A stretch of 13,602 bases of DNA from an archaeon MnTg01 (GTDB lineage: Archaea; Thermoproteota; Nitrososphaeria; Nitrososphaerales; Nitrosopumilaceae). This document shows, in pieces, positions 6,459 through 13,450 of this stretch. The notes under the pieces are model-generated. The model saw only the letters and a list, made by a program, of their open reading frames with translations. It was not told the DNA's origin and ran no database searches. Made by a program: the position numbers and the translations under genes. Numbering within the stretch: the stretch's first letter is position 1; each line of letters begins with the position of its first letter. Where the stretch lies: assembly GCA_008974855.1 (NCBI GenBank), contig BFAR01000135.1, positions 1-13,602 on the forward strand, written 5' to 3'.

Positions 6459-8267
6459 TTGACTATAGATAATCTTAAGCAATCCGGCCCTGATTCTAAA
6501 TTACCTAGAGTTAACTGGGCAAAAATTGAAGAAGCTGAAAATTTTGCAAAAACAGTTAAACTTTACAGACAAGGTAAAATTGACCACGATAACTTTCGAC
6601 GTTTTCGATTACAACATGGTGCATATGGTACTAGGATGACTGATGATTATGCTATGGTTAGGATTAAAATTCCAGCTGGTGAAATTTATCCAATTCAATT
6701 AGAAAAGATTGCTCAACTTAGTGAAACATTCTCTATTGGAAGTGCTCATATTTCCACTAGACAAAACATCCAACTTCATTGGGTGGTACTAGAAGATGTT
6801 TCAGAAATAATGCGTGGACTAAGTGAAGTTGGACTAACTTCTCGTGAAGCTTGTGGCAATACAGTTAGAAATGTAATGTGCAGCCCACTTGCTGGTGTAT
6901 GTCATGATGAAGAATTTGATACTACTCCATATGCTATCGCTACTGCAAAGTTTCTTTTAAGAAATCCATTAAATCAAAACCTTCCAAGAAAATTCAAATT
7001 TAATTTTACATGTTGTGAAAAACATGGAATGGCAAGAATGGTTGATGTTGGATTAATTCCTGTAACTAGAGAGATTGACGGGAAAACTCAGCGAGGTTTT
7101 AAGATCTTTCTAGGTGGAGGTCTTGGTAACAAATCATTTGTTGGTCATCATCTTGAAGATTTTACCCCAGAAGAAGATTTACTATACACTTCGATTGCAG
7201 TCCTTAGAATATTCGATAGAATGGGTAATAGAAAAAATATGGCAAGAAATCGAATGAGATATTTAGTTGATGAGATGGGCTGGGAAAAATTCCAAAACTT
7301 GGTGTTAAAAGAAAGAGCTATTGTAAGAGCTACTCAATCAGTAATTGTAAAACTCGATGTAGATAATACTCCTAATGACATTAAAAGACCAATTACTGTT
7401 TCTGACGAAGATGGAAAATCTACTCCTGAAGGTTATTCACGTTGGCTAAAAACATCTGCATTTAAGCAAAAACAGGATGGTTATCATTCTGTTTTTGTAA
7501 ACTTGGAAGCTGGAGATATTACTGCAAACCAACTTAATGCTCTTGCAAAAATTTGTAGGGAGTTTTCAGCAGAAGGTTTTGCTAGAAATGGATTTTCTCA
7601 AGAGATAGTGCTTCGTTGGATACATGAGAGTGATTTACCTCGATTGTATTCTAATTTACTTGAGGCAGGACTTGCAAAGCCTGGAACATTATCGATGGCA
7701 TCTCCTATAGGATGTTCAGGTACTACATCTTGTAACTTGGCACTTACCAACTCTCACCGTCTAGCAAAAGAAATTCAACGAAAATTTCTCGAATTAAAAT
7801 TAGATGAAGATGATGAACTTAGAGATTCAACTATCAAAATAAGTGGTTGTCCTAATTCTTGTGGCCAACATGAAATCGCTACAATTGGATTTTATGGCGG
7901 TGGTGGAAGAGTTGGCAACGATATGTATCCTTCATATCAAATGTCGTTAGGTGGCAGATCAGATAGGGAAACAATGTTAGGAGTTATTTGTATGCGGGTT
8001 CCTGCAAAAAGAATTATTCCAGTAATTCTAAAAATAATTGAAATATTCAAGAAAAACAAACAATCAGAAGATACTCTTTCGTCATGGATTAATAGAGTTG
8101 TTAAAGGAAATGAAAATTCTGAAATAAGGTCTGTAAATGATTTTAAGCAAATTTTAGCTCCTCTTGTAGTGTCTCCTACTAAAGAAAGCGATGCGGATTT
8201 CTATTTAGACTACGGCAGTGACACAAATTACCATACAATCACTGGAAAAGGTGAATGTGCTGCTTGA
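6459..8267 (+). CDS. Sirohaem [4Fe-4S] sulfite/nitrite reductase
   Basis: A 602-residue enzyme of the assimilatory sulfite/nitrite reductase family, which carries out the six-electron reduction of sulfite to sulfide (or nitrite to ammonia). It shows the usual internal duplication of ferredoxin-like half domains (about 60-125 and 340-405), each followed by a cofactor-binding domain. TRQNIQLHW (100-108) and ACGNTVRNVMCSP (131-143) match the sirohaem-binding region. The cluster cysteines are complete: Cys419-x5-Cys425 in GCSGTTSC and Cys464-x3-Cys468 in GCPNSC. There is no flavin domain, so electrons likely come from ferredoxin. TTG 6459 is effectively forced, since an in-frame TGA lies at 6453-6455 and no ATG follows before residue 60. 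The stop overlaps the start of a rhodanese gene, which favours sulfite over nitrite. The exact substrate is not settled by sequence. Confidence 0.93.
   Translation: MTIDNLKQSGPDSKLPRVNWAKIEEAENFAKTVKLYRQGKIDHDNFRRFRLQHGAYGTRMTDDYAMVRIKIPAGEIYPIQLEKIAQLSETFSIGSAHISTRQNIQLHWVVLEDVSEIMRGLSEVGLTSREACGNTVRNVMCSPLAGVCHDEEFDTTPYAIATAKFLLRNPLNQNLPRKFKFNFTCCEKHGMARMVDVGLIPVTREIDGKTQRGFKIFLGGGLGNKSFVGHHLEDFTPEEDLLYTSIAVLRIFDRMGNRKNMARNRMRYLVDEMGWEKFQNLVLKERAIVRATQSVIVKLDVDNTPNDIKRPITVSDEDGKSTPEGYSRWLKTSAFKQKQDGYHSVFVNLEAGDITANQLNALAKICREFSAEGFARNGFSQEIVLRWIHESDLPRLYSNLLEAGLAKPGTLSMASPIGCSGTTSCNLALTNSHRLAKEIQRKFLELKLDEDDELRDSTIKISGCPNSCGQHEIATIGFYGGGGRVGNDMYPSYQMSLGGRSDRETMLGVICMRVPAKRIIPVILKIIEIFKKNKQSEDTLSSWINRVVKGNENSEIRSVNDFKQILAPLVVSPTKESDADFYLDYGSDTNYHTITGKGECAA
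8250..8254 (+). promoter_or_regulatory. Shine-Dalgarno GGTGA fixing the rhodanese start
   Basis: GGTGA lies nine bases before TTG 8264 but directly abuts the in-frame ATG at 8255. The spacing therefore selects the TTG as start. Confidence 0.6.
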
Positions 8268-9067
8268 GCAAAGAAAACATCAAGAGCGTTACTACAGACG
8301 CAGACGTTCTACGTTCTGAAATCCGAGACAAAAGCGTTAGAGTAATTGATGTAAGACGAGAAGAAGATTATAAAAAAACCCATATTCCGACATCTGTTAA
8401 TATGCCTCTTGCAAATTTACTCTCTGATGATTCTCCAGAACGTGTTGTTAAACTTGTAAACGCCCTAGGAATTGATGACGAAACTTCTGTGGTAGTTTAT
8501 GATGATACTTTTGGGGCCTTGGCATCAAGAGTAGCATGGACTCTAGAATATCTTGGTCATAATGATGTATCTCTTCTTGATATGACTTTTGGGCAATGGA
8601 ATTCTTTAGGACTAGAAACTGATTCTAAGATACCTTCAATCGAATCAAAAAACCATTCTCTAAAATTAAGACCAGAAATTATGGCAACAGCTGATTATCT
8701 TGAAAAAGCAAAAGAAAAAGATGATGTAATTTTACTAGATAACCGAGAACGATTAAATTTCCTAGAACAACATATTCCCAAGGCAGTGAACATTCCATAT
8801 AGATCACTTGGAACTTCAGAAAAAATTCTTCGTCCTAAAGAAGATATGAAACGACTATTTGAAAATAGAGGAATAGAACCTGACTCTGAAATAATTACAT
8901 ACTGTGGTAGTGTTGGAACACTTTCAGGATTAGCATATTATGCTTTAAAATCAGTTAATCATTCAAATTTGAAATTGTATGTACGTTCTTTTAAGGAATG
9001 GAAAAATCTCAAAAAACCAATTGACAAACAGGAAAATGCACACTATTGGGATCTTTCAGCAGAATAA
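8264..9067 (+). CDS. Two-domain rhodanese (thiosulfate/3-mercaptopyruvate sulfurtransferase type)
   Basis: A 267-residue sulfurtransferase counted from TTG 8264. The N-terminal rhodanese domain has VIDVRREEDYKKTHIPTSVN (27-46) and VVYDDTFGALASR (76-88), with Asp at the catalytic position, as is usual for the inactive first domain. The C-terminal domain has LLDNRERLNFLEQHIPKAVN and the active loop YCGSVGT (213-219) with catalytic Cys214. The family moves sulfane sulfur from thiosulfate or 3-mercaptopyruvate to an acceptor. The start overlaps the reductase stop as TTGA (8264-8267), showing tight translational coupling. An ATG at 8255 would add only three residues (M-C-C) but has no usable ribosome-site spacing. 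The pairing suggests supply or recycling of sulfur species for the reductase, or handling of its sulfide product. It ends three bases from a convergent gene. Confidence 0.93.
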   Translation: MSKENIKSVTTDADVLRSEIRDKSVRVIDVRREEDYKKTHIPTSVNMPLANLLSDDSPERVVKLVNALGIDDETSVVVYDDTFGALASRVAWTLEYLGHNDVSLLDMTFGQWNSLGLETDSKIPSIESKNHSLKLRPEIMATADYLEKAKEKDDVILLDNRERLNFLEQHIPKAVNIPYRSLGTSEKILRPKEDMKRLFENRGIEPDSEIITYCGSVGTLSGLAYYALKSVNHSNLKLYVRSFKEWKNLKKPIDKQENAHYWDLSAE

Positions 9068-9070
9068 ATT

Positions 9071-10177
9071 TTAAGATTTAGTTCGTGCTACTTCATATCG
9101 TAACTTTTGAGTAATAGTCGCCTCAATATTATCAAAAGTATCTAACATCTTTTTCTTGTGATCTTTCAAATAATCGATTCCTCTATCTTTTAGTCTAATT
9201 TTCCAGAGTCTGATTTCTCTATGTTCTTCAAAAAATTGTTCTATCATTTGTTGACCATGTTTTTTAGGATCAATAAACAAGTCAAAATTTTCAATTGTTT
9301 TTTCCATGTCTTCATCTTCTATTGAAGATTTGATGGTTTGAATTGACTGACTAATTTCTTTTAGATTTTTAACTAATACTGGTAATTTTTTATGTGTAAT
9401 TCCAAGTAATCCTCTTTTGTCTACTCCAACTTTTTTTGCCATTTCTGGCACAAGATCATAATAATCTACTTTAGAAAACAGTTCAGTCTTTTTATGTTTT
9501 AAAATTAATCCTTTTTCAATTAATTTTGCCAATGCATCTAATGCATCAGCCTTATCAAGAAATGTAGTCCATACTATAGCTCCTATTGTATGATATCCCT
9601 GTCTAATAGATTCTAAAACAACAACTTCAATTATTCGTTTAAAACCTTCTTCTATTCTAACATTTATGAAATCTCTATCTTTTACTGCCTTTCTTGCATT
9701 TTTGACATCGATTTCAATTGCTCGCTTTAGTGCCTCTAATGATTCTGGAATTTGATACAAAAGAGATAGAAAACATGCTTTGTTATAATGTGCCATGCCA
9801 TAAGTTGGTTCAGACTCAATTGATTTTTCAGCAGAATCAAGTGCCTTTGCATATTGTTTTTGTTCATAATGAACTAGTGATTTTAAATTCCAGGCTTCTG
9901 AATTTGTTACATCAATTTCTAAAATTTTATCATACACTCTTAATGCACTTGCATAGTCATCTAAATGAAATTCTGCATATCCTAATTTTAAAAGGACATC
10001 AACATTATCTGGATCGATTCTTAAAACTTGCTCAAATACTTCAGTCGCGTCTTCAAGTTTTTCATCTGCCATTAAGTTGATGCCTTTTTTGAAAAGTTTA
10101 TTCCTGTTATAATCTGCATCTGTAAGACTCGTCTCTTCTTTGATTTCTTTTGGTTTCTTTTGAAACGGCTTTTTCAT
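9071..10177 (-). CDS. TPR-repeat protein with a possible winged-helix domain
   Basis: A 368-residue soluble protein. After a basic start (KKPFQKKPKEIK) there are about four tetratricopeptide repeats, at roughly 25-58, 59-92, 93-126 and 127-160. They show the usual pattern, for example EDATEVFEQVLRIDPDN and YASALRVYDKILEIDVTN. Residues about 185-255 (GYHTIGAIVWTTFLDKADALDALAKLIEKGLI) look like a winged helix-turn-helix with a beta wing around KHKKTELFSK. A long charged helical region (about 265-368) ends the protein. TPRs mediate protein contacts; the combined arrangement would suit a scaffold or regulator, but no target can be named. The start is ATG 10177 with a TATA box about 31 bases upstream. 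It is divergent from the collagen-like gene and convergent with the rhodanese. Confidence 0.82.
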   Translation of the reverse strand: MKKPFQKKPKEIKEETSLTDADYNRNKLFKKGINLMADEKLEDATEVFEQVLRIDPDNVDVLLKLGYAEFHLDDYASALRVYDKILEIDVTNSEAWNLKSLVHYEQKQYAKALDSAEKSIESEPTYGMAHYNKACFLSLLYQIPESLEALKRAIEIDVKNARKAVKDRDFINVRIEEGFKRIIEVVVLESIRQGYHTIGAIVWTTFLDKADALDALAKLIEKGLILKHKKTELFSKVDYYDLVPEMAKKVGVDKRGLLGITHKKLPVLVKNLKEISQSIQTIKSSIEDEDMEKTIENFDLFIDPKKHGQQMIEQFFEEHREIRLWKIRLKDRGIDYLKDHKKKMLDTFDNIEATITQKLRYEVARTKS

Positions 10178-10204
10178 ACAGATTATTATAGCGAATTTTC
10201 TCTA

Positions 10205-10212
10205 GATAAATA
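10205..10212 (-). promoter_or_regulatory. TATA box for the TPR gene
   Basis: The minus strand reads TATTTATC, centred about 31 bases before the ATG at 10177, giving a predicted leader of about six bases. Confidence 0.5.
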
Positions 10213-10235
10213 CTATTCCTAAAATTTACCTAGTA

Positions 10236-10265
10236 TTCACTATTTTTCACTAATTTTCAAATGGT
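10236..10265 (+). repeat. 10-base phased direct repeats upstream of the collagen-like gene
   Basis: Two decamers, TTCACTATTT (10236-10245) and TTCACTAATT (10246-10255), differ at one base. They are followed in phase by a weaker copy, TTCAAATGGT (10256-10265), and preceded by a weak one, TTACCTAGTA (10226-10235). The repeat length is one DNA helical turn. The block lies immediately upstream of the candidate TATA element (about 10266-10279), the position expected for an activator or cooperative repressor. It is a short A/T-rich pattern, so chance is not excluded. Confidence 0.45.
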
Positions 10266-10279
10266 AAATACAAAAATAC
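10266..10279 (+). promoter_or_regulatory. Candidate TATA element for the collagen-like gene
   Basis: AAATACAAAAATAC, whose second half is about 25 bases before GTG 10301, would give a leaderless transcript. It matches the archaeal consensus less well than the other boxes in this window. Confidence 0.3.
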
Positions 10280-10300
10280 TTCATAATTACACCAACGATA

Positions 10301-11638
10301 GTGTCTACTAATCCCAAAATTGAGATTCAGGGTACCTCTCCATTCAAACAACCTTCGGGGGTTTTTGAGGTTCAAATAGCTATATCTGATAAAAAACCCT
10401 CCGAGCAGAGTCTTATTTCAAAAAATTTTCCAACTCTCTGGAAGGATAAATTTCATTTACAGGTAGAACATCAAAAGTTTAAAGAAATTTTAGGTAGTGC
10501 AGAAAACCCTCTCCCAAAATCTGTATTAGATTCTACTTTAGTTTGGGTAATAGTTTCAGATCAGTTTTCTTCATTAAACTCTGTTTTTGAGGTACAAATT
10601 TCTAAAACCTCTACAAAGATACCTTCTAAACCAGAAAAACCTCAGATTGAAACTCCTAGAATAGAACCCGAATTAAGAGCTCCTCCTAAAAGTCCAAAAA
10701 TTCAGAAAGAAATTCCATCACCAAGTGATCTTCCTGGTATTCCTGGAGAACGAGGTTCTCGTGGTACTTCGGGAGACATAGGTGATAAAGGACGGACAGG
10801 ATCTCCAGGTCCACAAGGTGATCCAGGTCCACCAGGTTCAGAAGGTCCTTCGGGAGACAAAGGTGATGCTGGTCCTCCTGGAGATAAGGGTGACAAAGGA
10901 CTAGCTGGACCAAGAGGAGAAAAGGGTGACAAAGGACTAACTGGAGATAAGGGAGATAAAGGAGACAAAGGCTCGTCTGGTTTTCCAGGTGAAAAAGGAG
11001 GTAAAGGTGAAAAAGGTTCTTCGGGAGACAAAGGTGATAAGGGTCCTACAGGGGAACGGGGAACCAGGGGTCCTACCGGTGATAAAGGAACACTTGGTGA
11101 ATCTGGTTCAAAAGGAGAAAAAGGATTAACTGGTGAAAGCGGTTCTGTGGGAGATAAAGGCACTCAAGGACCTCAAGGAAAACCAGGAGATAAAGGATTA
11201 ACCGGAGTTCCAGGATCTCCGGGAGATAAAGGAGAAAAAGGAGCAGTAGGTTCACAAGGAGAAAAAGGTCTTACTGGTACGGCAGGCCCTCCAGGAGATA
11301 AAGGGCCTATAGGTCCACAAGGTCCACAAGGTCCAAGAGGTCAAGCAGGTGCACCTGGAGAAAAAGGTCCGGCTGGCCCACAGGGTATTCAAGGCCCACA
11401 AGGTGAACGAGGACAATCTGGTACACATGGTCCACCAGGTGAACAAGGACCTCGAGGCGAACAAGGTCCTCCAGGGGCTATTGGTCCTAGAGGTCCTCCG
11501 GGTCCACCAGGCGAACAAGGCGGAGCTGGAATGTCAGAAGAAAATAAAATACTGTTTAAGGAATTGTTACAGATTCTAACTTCTAAAAATATTATCACTA
11601 CTCCAGAGCAAATCAAACTTATGAGTTACTTGTATTAA
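10301..11638 (+). CDS. Collagen-like triple-helix protein with a novel N-terminal domain
   Basis: A 445-residue protein in four parts. Residues 1-104 form an unrecognised, probably beta-rich domain (VFEVQIAIS near 21-29 and VFEVQIS near 95-101). Residues 105-145 form a Pro/Lys/Glu linker. Residues 146-409 are 88 consecutive Gly-X-Y triplets without a break (10736-11527). Residues 411-445 form a short helical tail ([14 protein letters not shown]…) that could register or trimerise chains. The first two thirds of the repeat are rich in GDK and GEK, with Lys-Gly-Asp/Glu pairs known to stabilise triple helices lacking hydroxyproline. The last 25 or so triplets are rich in GPQ, GPP and GPR and have little Asp. 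No signal peptide or membrane segment is visible, so location is unclear. The start GTG 10301 is the first in-frame start after an A/T-rich promoter region. Gly codons are mainly GGT/GGA, in line with host codon preference. Confidence 0.92.
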   Translation: MSTNPKIEIQGTSPFKQPSGVFEVQIAISDKKPSEQSLISKNFPTLWKDKFHLQVEHQKFKEILGSAENPLPKSVLDSTLVWVIVSDQFSSLNSVFEVQISKTSTKIPSKPEKPQIETPRIEPELRAPPKSPKIQKEIPSPSDLPGIPGERGSRGTSGDIGDKGRTGSPGPQGDPGPPGSEGPSGDKGDAGPPGDKGDKGLAGPRGEKGDKGLTGDKGDKGDKGSSGFPGEKGGKGEKGSSGDKGDKGPTGERGTRGPTGDKGTLGESGSKGEKGLTGESGSVGDKGTQGPQGKPGDKGLTGVPGSPGDKGEKGAVGSQGEKGLTGTAGPPGDKGPIGPQGPQGPRGQAGAPGEKGPAGPQGIQGPQGERGQSGTHGPPGEQGPRGEQGPPGAIGPRGPPGPPGEQGGAGMSEENKILFKELLQILTSKNIITTPEQIKLMSYLY

Positions 11639-11677
11639 TCATATGTTCAAATACGATTAAAAACTAGGTAGTAACTG

Positions 11678-11962
11678 ATGAGTCAAAAACCAAATAAAAT
11701 TGAATTTAAGATGTTGGATTTCGAACGATTAGAAAATGAATTTGTATCTTTCAAACTAGAAGATGGAACTATTGTTAAAGTCAAAGTTGATTTAGACCGA
11801 GTAGGAATTGCAACAAATTTCAATAATCCTGACGGAACTCCTCATTATGCTATTAATACATCCGTTAAATTATCTGTAATTCCAAATAACAGAAAATTCA
11901 CTGTTGAAAAAACCTCGATCAAAGGAAAGCAATCTTCTCCTCCGTCACAGATGTTTACTTGA
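11678..11962 (+). CDS. Small protein of unknown function following the collagen-like gene
   Basis: A 94-residue protein starting at ATG 11678, with AGGT (11666-11669) eight bases before it as a weak ribosome site. The body looks all-beta, with alternating polar and hydrophobic residues: EFVSFKLEDGTIVKVKVDLD (21-40), VGIATNFNNPDGTPHYAINT (42-61) and VKLSVIP (63-69). A polar tail, KGKQSSPPSQ, follows. There is no signal peptide, membrane segment or cysteine pair. The gap of 39 bases behind the collagen-like gene on the same strand suggests one transcript and perhaps a shared structure or process. I do not recognise the family. Confidence 0.75.
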   Translation: MSQKPNKIEFKMLDFERLENEFVSFKLEDGTIVKVKVDLDRVGIATNFNNPDGTPHYAINTSVKLSVIPNNRKFTVEKTSIKGKQSSPPSQMFT

Positions 11963-12006
11963 AATTTTATAAAATCTTTCTAAATTTACAGTGTAATCTG
12001 AGTAAT

Positions 12007-12183
12007 TCAGTAAACACTTTCTGCAGATGGCCGTCTGCCTTGTAACCAAGTCATCTTTCCACAAATTGTACATTTGTATTTCCTTCTACGTTTGTATGTA
12101 GGAATTTTTGGTAGAAATACAATTTCTTGTTTTGTTTTTATCATACAATATGTGCACCATCTATACTCAATTTCTTTTTCCAT
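12007..12183 (-). CDS. 58-residue zinc-ribbon protein
   Basis: A short gene that reads MEKEIEYRWCTYCMIKT at its start and ends in RRPSAESVY before TGA (12009-12007). Two pairs, CTYC (Cys10/Cys13) and CTIC (Cys38/Cys41), are 24 residues apart, which is zinc-ribbon spacing. Between them lies the basic stretch YKRRRKYK. GGTG (12192-12189) precedes two adjacent ATG codons, at 12186 and 12183; the second has better spacing (five bases). It sits 30 bases downstream of the DRG-type GTPase stop on the same strand, so it is probably co-transcribed. Small basic zinc ribbons often bind RNA, ribosomes or transcription complexes; with a ribosome-linked GTPase upstream, a translation-related role is a reasonable inference but not shown. 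Confidence 0.78.
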   Translation of the reverse strand: MEKEIEYRWCTYCMIKTKQEIVFLPKIPTYKRRRKYKCTICGKMTWLQGRRPSAESVY

Positions 12184-12213
12184 CATAACACCTTTTATTC
12201 AAAAAATTTTCTC

Positions 12214-13317
12214 TCATAACCCACGAGTTTTGATTATGGTTAATACATCTTCATCCAACAATATATGATTGATTCCTACTCTTTGCCCTCCAAACTTTAC
12301 ACTTTTTCCCCAAATCAGTCCATACCTAAACTGTTTTTTCATATTTCTATGTAATTTGTTACAGATATCTAACACTGTTGAGCCCTCCTTTGCTATTAGT
12401 GGTTCTTTGAAATCTGTTTCTCCACCTTTAGGCCTCAAGTAGATTCGCATGAAACGAAGTTTTTCATAAATCATATCTTTGAGAACATCCACATTTTTGT
12501 TTGTCTCTGCAGATACTGTAATGTATTCGGATTTGATTTTTGTTTTCAAATCTTTTAGAAATTTATCATCTACCAAATCAATTTTATTGATTACTGTAAG
12601 CGCTATGGCATATGTTTTACTTCCAGACAACATATCAACAATTTGATCCGACTCAACATCTTCCCTTATCACAACTCTTGCACTAGTAATTCCATAAACA
12701 TGAAGAATGTCTTTTAGAAGTTTTTCAGATATTTTCGTTAATTTCACTTGTTGGGCTACTGAAATTCCGCCAATTCCAGTTTTTTCTATTATAATATTTG
12801 GTGGTTTTTGGTTTAATCTTATTCCAATATTTGCTAATTCTGTTACTAGAACATCTTCATGAGCTGGTTGAAACACATCTAACATCAAAAGTACTAAATC
12901 CGCACTCCTTGCCACAGATAGAACTCTTTTTCCTAATCCCTTGCCACTTGACGCGCCTTTAATAATACCAGGCAAATCCAATATCTGAATTTTAGCACCA
13001 CGGTATTCCATCATCCCAGGTACAACTGTAAGAGTTGTAAATTGAAATGCACCTATAGATGATTTTGCAGAAGTTAATCTATTTAGTAAAGTAGACTTTC
13101 CTACGCTTGGCAAACCAATGAAAACAACTGTTGCATCTCCAACTCTCTTAACATCAAAACCATCTGAGACAGTAGTTTTTTTAGATCTTGCCTCTTGATC
13201 TCTTTTTAATTTAGCAATTTTTGCTTTTAGTAAACCAACGTGATGTTCTGTGGCTTTATTGATCTTTGTTTGAGCCATCTCATCTTGTATTGCCTTTATT
13301 TTTTCAGGAATTCCCAT
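12214..13317 (-). CDS. DRG-type GTPase with TGS domain (Obg/DRG family)
   Basis: A 367-residue GTPase of the developmentally regulated GTP-binding (DRG/Rbg) family, which associates with ribosomes and translation in eukaryotes. An N-terminal helical, Lys-rich region (about 1-55, MGIPEKIKAIQDEMAQTKINK) is typical of DRG proteins. The G domain has G1 GLPSVGKS (68-75), the G2 threonines in FTTLTVVPG (about 93-101), G3 DLPG (114-117), G4 NKID (244-247) and G5 SAE (269-271). The insert between G3 and G4 (about 165-235) matches the DRG S5D2L region. A C-terminal TGS domain (about 290-366) includes the RYGLIWGKSVKFGGQRVG signature. Length and domain order are normal for the family. The TATA box lies about 31 bases upstream. 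A small zinc-ribbon gene follows in the same unit. Confidence 0.95.
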   Translation of the reverse strand: MGIPEKIKAIQDEMAQTKINKATEHHVGLLKAKIAKLKRDQEARSKKTTVSDGFDVKRVGDATVVFIGLPSVGKSTLLNRLTSAKSSIGAFQFTTLTVVPGMMEYRGAKIQILDLPGIIKGASSGKGLGKRVLSVARSADLVLLMLDVFQPAHEDVLVTELANIGIRLNQKPPNIIIEKTGIGGISVAQQVKLTKISEKLLKDILHVYGITSARVVIREDVESDQIVDMLSGSKTYAIALTVINKIDLVDDKFLKDLKTKIKSEYITVSAETNKNVDVLKDMIYEKLRFMRIYLRPKGGETDFKEPLIAKEGSTVLDICNKLHRNMKKQFRYGLIWGKSVKFGGQRVGINHILLDEDVLTIIKTRGL

Positions 13318-13344
13318 TTAGATCAGCTCATGTTTTGATATTAG

Positions 13345-13352
13345 AAATAAAA
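13345..13352 (-). promoter_or_regulatory. TATA box for the DRG-type GTPase
   Basis: The minus strand reads TTTTATTT, centred about 31 bases before the ATG at 13317, predicting a leader of about six bases. Confidence 0.42.
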
Positions 13353-13450
13353 GGGTTTAATGACAAATAGATCTAAAATTCATAATAGTTTAATTTAATC
13401 TTGACATTTTTTACGGAGCAATTATTATCTGGTTAGAAATATGAGATCTA

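Noticed and set aside
8255..8263. ATG 8255 as the rhodanese start
   Set aside because: The GGTGA site directly abuts it, leaving no spacing; TTG 8264 has nine bases and overlaps the upstream stop as TTGA.
10736..11527. Recent horizontal transfer of the collagen repeat, suggested by its higher G+C
   Set aside because: The G+C rise follows from Gly and Pro codons. Third positions favour GGT/GGA, as in the neighbours, and no mobile-element signs flank the gene.
10736..11530. CRISPR or satellite-type DNA repeat in the collagen region
   Set aside because: The periodicity is codon-based (9 bases) and degenerate at the DNA level, with no fixed repeat-spacer arrangement.
10702..11616. Several open frames on the minus strand inside the collagen-like gene, rich in Pro-Leu-Ser or Trp-Thr
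   Set aside because: They are mirror images of the Gly-X-Y repeat (GGN codons read backwards as NCC) and have no start context of their own.
11964..11975. Short palindrome ATTTTATAAAAT after the small gene, considered as a terminator
   Set aside because: It is a pure A/T palindrome of 12 bases with no spacer loop and no clear T-tract, so easily due to base composition.
12074..12268. 64-codon plus-strand open frame
   Set aside because: It is antisense to the zinc-ribbon gene (12007-12183) and the end of the GTPase; the minus-strand frames carry real motifs.
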